Assembly (NCBI GenBank): GCA_943371535.1
Contig: CALRVE020000002.1
Location: 1 to 64,000 of the forward strand
DNA from: UBA1930 sp943371535
Lineage (GTDB): Bacteria; Bacteroidota; Bacteroidia; Chitinophagales; Chitinophagaceae
DNA: 64,000 bases
Direction of reading: 5' to 3'
The notes below the pieces were generated by a model. It searched no databases. It was not told the origin of the DNA and worked only from the letters and a program-made list of their open reading frames with translations. Below, piece after piece: positions 62,302-64,000 of the stretch (the first letter of the stretch is position 1; every line of letters begins with the position of its first letter). Both the position numbers and the translations under genes were made by a program.

Positions 62302-64000
62302 CTACATAGCAACTGTATGGGTATGATGTTTATCGAACTGCATATAATAGAGCTTAGCATAATAGCCATTTAAAGCCAATAACTCTTCATGATTACCCAT
62401 TTCTTTGATTTCGCCTTTATCTAACACAATAATTTTATGGGCTTTACGTATGGTGCTCAATCTGTGTGCTATAACAATAGAAGTTCTGCCTTTAATAAGT
62501 GTATCAATGGCTTTTTGAATGAGCATTTCACTTTCTGTATCTATAGAAGAAGTGGCTTCGTCTAAAATTAATACAGCCGGATTATACAATAATGCTCTGA
62601 TAAAAGAAATGAGCTGGCGTTGCCCCAAACTTAATGTATTGCCTCTTTCCATTACATGATAATCGTAATTGTTGGGCAACTGCATTATAAAATTGTGTAC
62701 ATCAATCATTTTAGCAGCTTCAATTACTTGTTGTTTTGTAATGGACTCATCCCTTAATGTAATATTATCTATCACAGATCCTGAAAACAAAAAAACATCT
62801 TGCAAAACCACTCCAATATTTTTTCTTAAAAAATCATTTGAATAATCATTCACATTCAAATCATCTATCAAAATATTTCCTTGTTGAATAGGATAGAGTT
62901 TGTTTAACACACTAATAATAGAAGTTTTTCCACTACCAGTATGACCAACTAAAGCAACAGTTTCTCCGGGTTGTACATGAAAAGAAATATTCTTCAATAC
63001 ATAGTTTTCATCGGTATAAGCAAAGCTTACTTGTTCAAATTTGATATCGCCTTTTAAACTTTGATTATTCACCACTCCAGATTTACTAGTTGCTATCTTC
63101 TCTTCTTCATCGGGATTGTCTAAAACTTTAAATACACGTTCGGCAGCAATCATGCCCATTTGAAGTACATTAAACTTATCGGCAATTACTCTTAAAGGTC
63201 TAAAAATTTGATTGAGGTATAAAATAAATGCAATTAATAAACCCGGTTGCAATTGTTTATCGGCAATCCACCAAACTGCTAAACCTGTACTAATGGCCAA
63301 TACCAATTCAACCACAGGAAAAAAAACACTGTACGCAAAAATGGCTTTGATATTGGCATCTCTGTGTTCTTTATTAATTTCCTTGAACTTATTTAACTCT
63401 CTATCTTCTGCTGCAAAAGCTTGTACTATAGCCATACCTGTAATATGTTCTTGTACAAATGCATTTAAACTAGCCACTGCATTGCGTACACGAATAAAAC
63501 TGGTATTTACACTTTCTTTAAAATAATAAGTAGCTACAATTAAAAACGGAAACGGAATTAATGCAATTAATGTTAACTGCCAATCTAACCAAAGCATGGT
63601 GCTTAAGGTTACAATAATTACTAGTAAATCGGATATAATGGGAATTAATCCATCGCTAAAAATATCATTGATACTTTCAATATCATTAATGGTTCTTGTG
63701 GTAAGTGTGCCAATGGGCGTAGTATCGAACTGACGTAATTTTAAACCCATCACTTTTTTAAAAACGGCTACCCTCATATCTTTTACAACATGCTGACCAA
63801 GCCATGCTGTTATGAAAGAAAATAAAAATCGTATAGCCGATTCAATGATGATAAATACAATTTGAAAAACTGTAACCCATAGTATAAACTGTACTGGCTG
63901 ACTAATATCTTTTGAAAATAAAATAAACTCTAACCAACTTGGTGCATCTACCGATTTGCCAATTGCTTTATTAATGGTTAGCTGAATAAGTAATGGACGA
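62302..64000 (-). CDS. ABC exporter, MsbA-like, N-terminus off the window
   Basis: The frame runs to the right edge; at least 565 residues are seen. Membrane helices fill the first half (upstream of MRVAVFKKVMGLKLRQFD and beyond). The ATPase domain has Walker A GHTGSGKTS, signature LSLGQRQ and Walker B VLILDEATS, then IVIAHRLST. This is a complete half-size exporter apart from its start. Lipid or multidrug export is likely. Confidence 0.9.
   Translation of the reverse strand, partial: RPLLIQLTINKAIGKSVDAPSWLEFILFSKDISQPVQFILWVTVFQIVFIIIESAIRFLFSFITAWLGQHVVKDMRVAVFKKVMGLKLRQFDTTPIGTLTTRTINDIESINDIFSDGLIPIISDLLVIIVTLSTMLWLDWQLTLIALIPFPFLIVATYYFKESVNTSFIRVRNAVASLNAFVQEHITGMAIVQAFAAEDRELNKFKEINKEHRDANIKAIFAYSVFFPVVELVLAISTGLAVWWIADKQLQPGLLIAFILYLNQIFRPLRVIADKFNVLQMGMIAAERVFKVLDNPDEEEKIATSKSGVVNNQSLKGDIKFEQVSFAYTDENYVLKNISFHVQPGETVALVGHTGSGKTSIISVLNKLYPIQQGNILIDDLNVNDYSNDFLRKNIGVVLQDVFLFSGSVIDNITLRDESITKQQVIEAAKMIDVHNFIMQLPNNYDYHVMERGNTLSLGQRQLISFIRALLYNPAVLILDEATSSIDTESEMLIQKAIDTLIKGRTSIVIAHRLSTIRKAHKIIVLDKGEIKEMGNHEELLALNGYYAKLYYMQFDKHHTHTVAM

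Overview
The window reads as chromosome of a Bacteroidota bacterium, most likely in or near the Chitinophagaceae. The DNA is AT-rich. Two secreted proteins are of the type IX secretion kind. There is a TonB-dependent receptor with a HmuY-like lipoprotein, DUF3098 next to ftsX, and long-tailed S16 and DksA-like proteins. Several starts are preceded by the Bacteroidota promoter pattern (TTTG, about 17-21 nt, TAnnTTTG). Almost all genes lie on the minus strand. No prophage, CRISPR array or intact insertion sequence was seen.

Layout. 1-4.3 kb: 3' truncated giant secreted protein. 4.4-7.7 kb: DUF2795 protein, LolD-like ATPase, mtaB, DUF4258-like protein. 7.7-19.8 kb: housekeeping block (clpX, two tandem clpP, pabB, acidic protein, purA, PKD/T9SS protein, DksA-like protein, ileS). 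20-27.8 kb: heme-uptake-like pair, amidohydrolase, SPFH lipoprotein, AraC regulator, rpsP. 28-33 kb: MBL hydrolase, MFS permease, lipoprotein, uppP, DUF3098, ftsX. 33-37.4 kb: a MoxR-DUF58-BatD-like-VWA operon.

37.6-47.2 kb is the accessory and most unusual part. It holds a DUF6169 pair, a HEPN-like protein, two YcgL-type nucleotidyltransferases, a metallophosphoesterase, a soluble slipin, a YkuK-like RNase H-fold protein, an unknown basic protein, and a tRNA array on the same strand. Fifteen tRNA genes lie between 44,986 and 46,378. Five are interrupted: two in the T-loop and one in the D-loop by a near-identical 18-nt palindrome, one in the anticodon loop by about 23 nt, and one in the T-loop by about 56 nt. 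Between the slipin and YkuK genes, two further tRNA-like units read as circularly permuted, with the 3' half before the 5' half and matching acceptor and anticodon stems. Tiny ORFs of 56, 53 and 30 codons lie upstream of the array. I infer an accessory tRNA supply, decoy, processing or repair locus.

47.3-64 kb is again mostly housekeeping: DUF1028 protein, M20 peptidase, photolyase, aminodeoxychorismate-lyase-like PLP enzyme, AI-2E-like permease, a MurU-like/AmgK-like pair whose kinase is fused to a RapZ C-terminal domain, the atpB-E-F-H-A cluster, an AbiEii-like nucleotidyltransferase pair, an outer-membrane protein, and an ABC exporter cut by the right edge.

The chromosome carries many small repeats: a 52-bp dispersed element (six copies), heptanucleotide-period tandem repeats (some in frame inside pabB and ileS), G/C-rich palindromes (one inside ileS), a hairpin family, a 161-bp MITE-like element, and a 111-bp tandem array.
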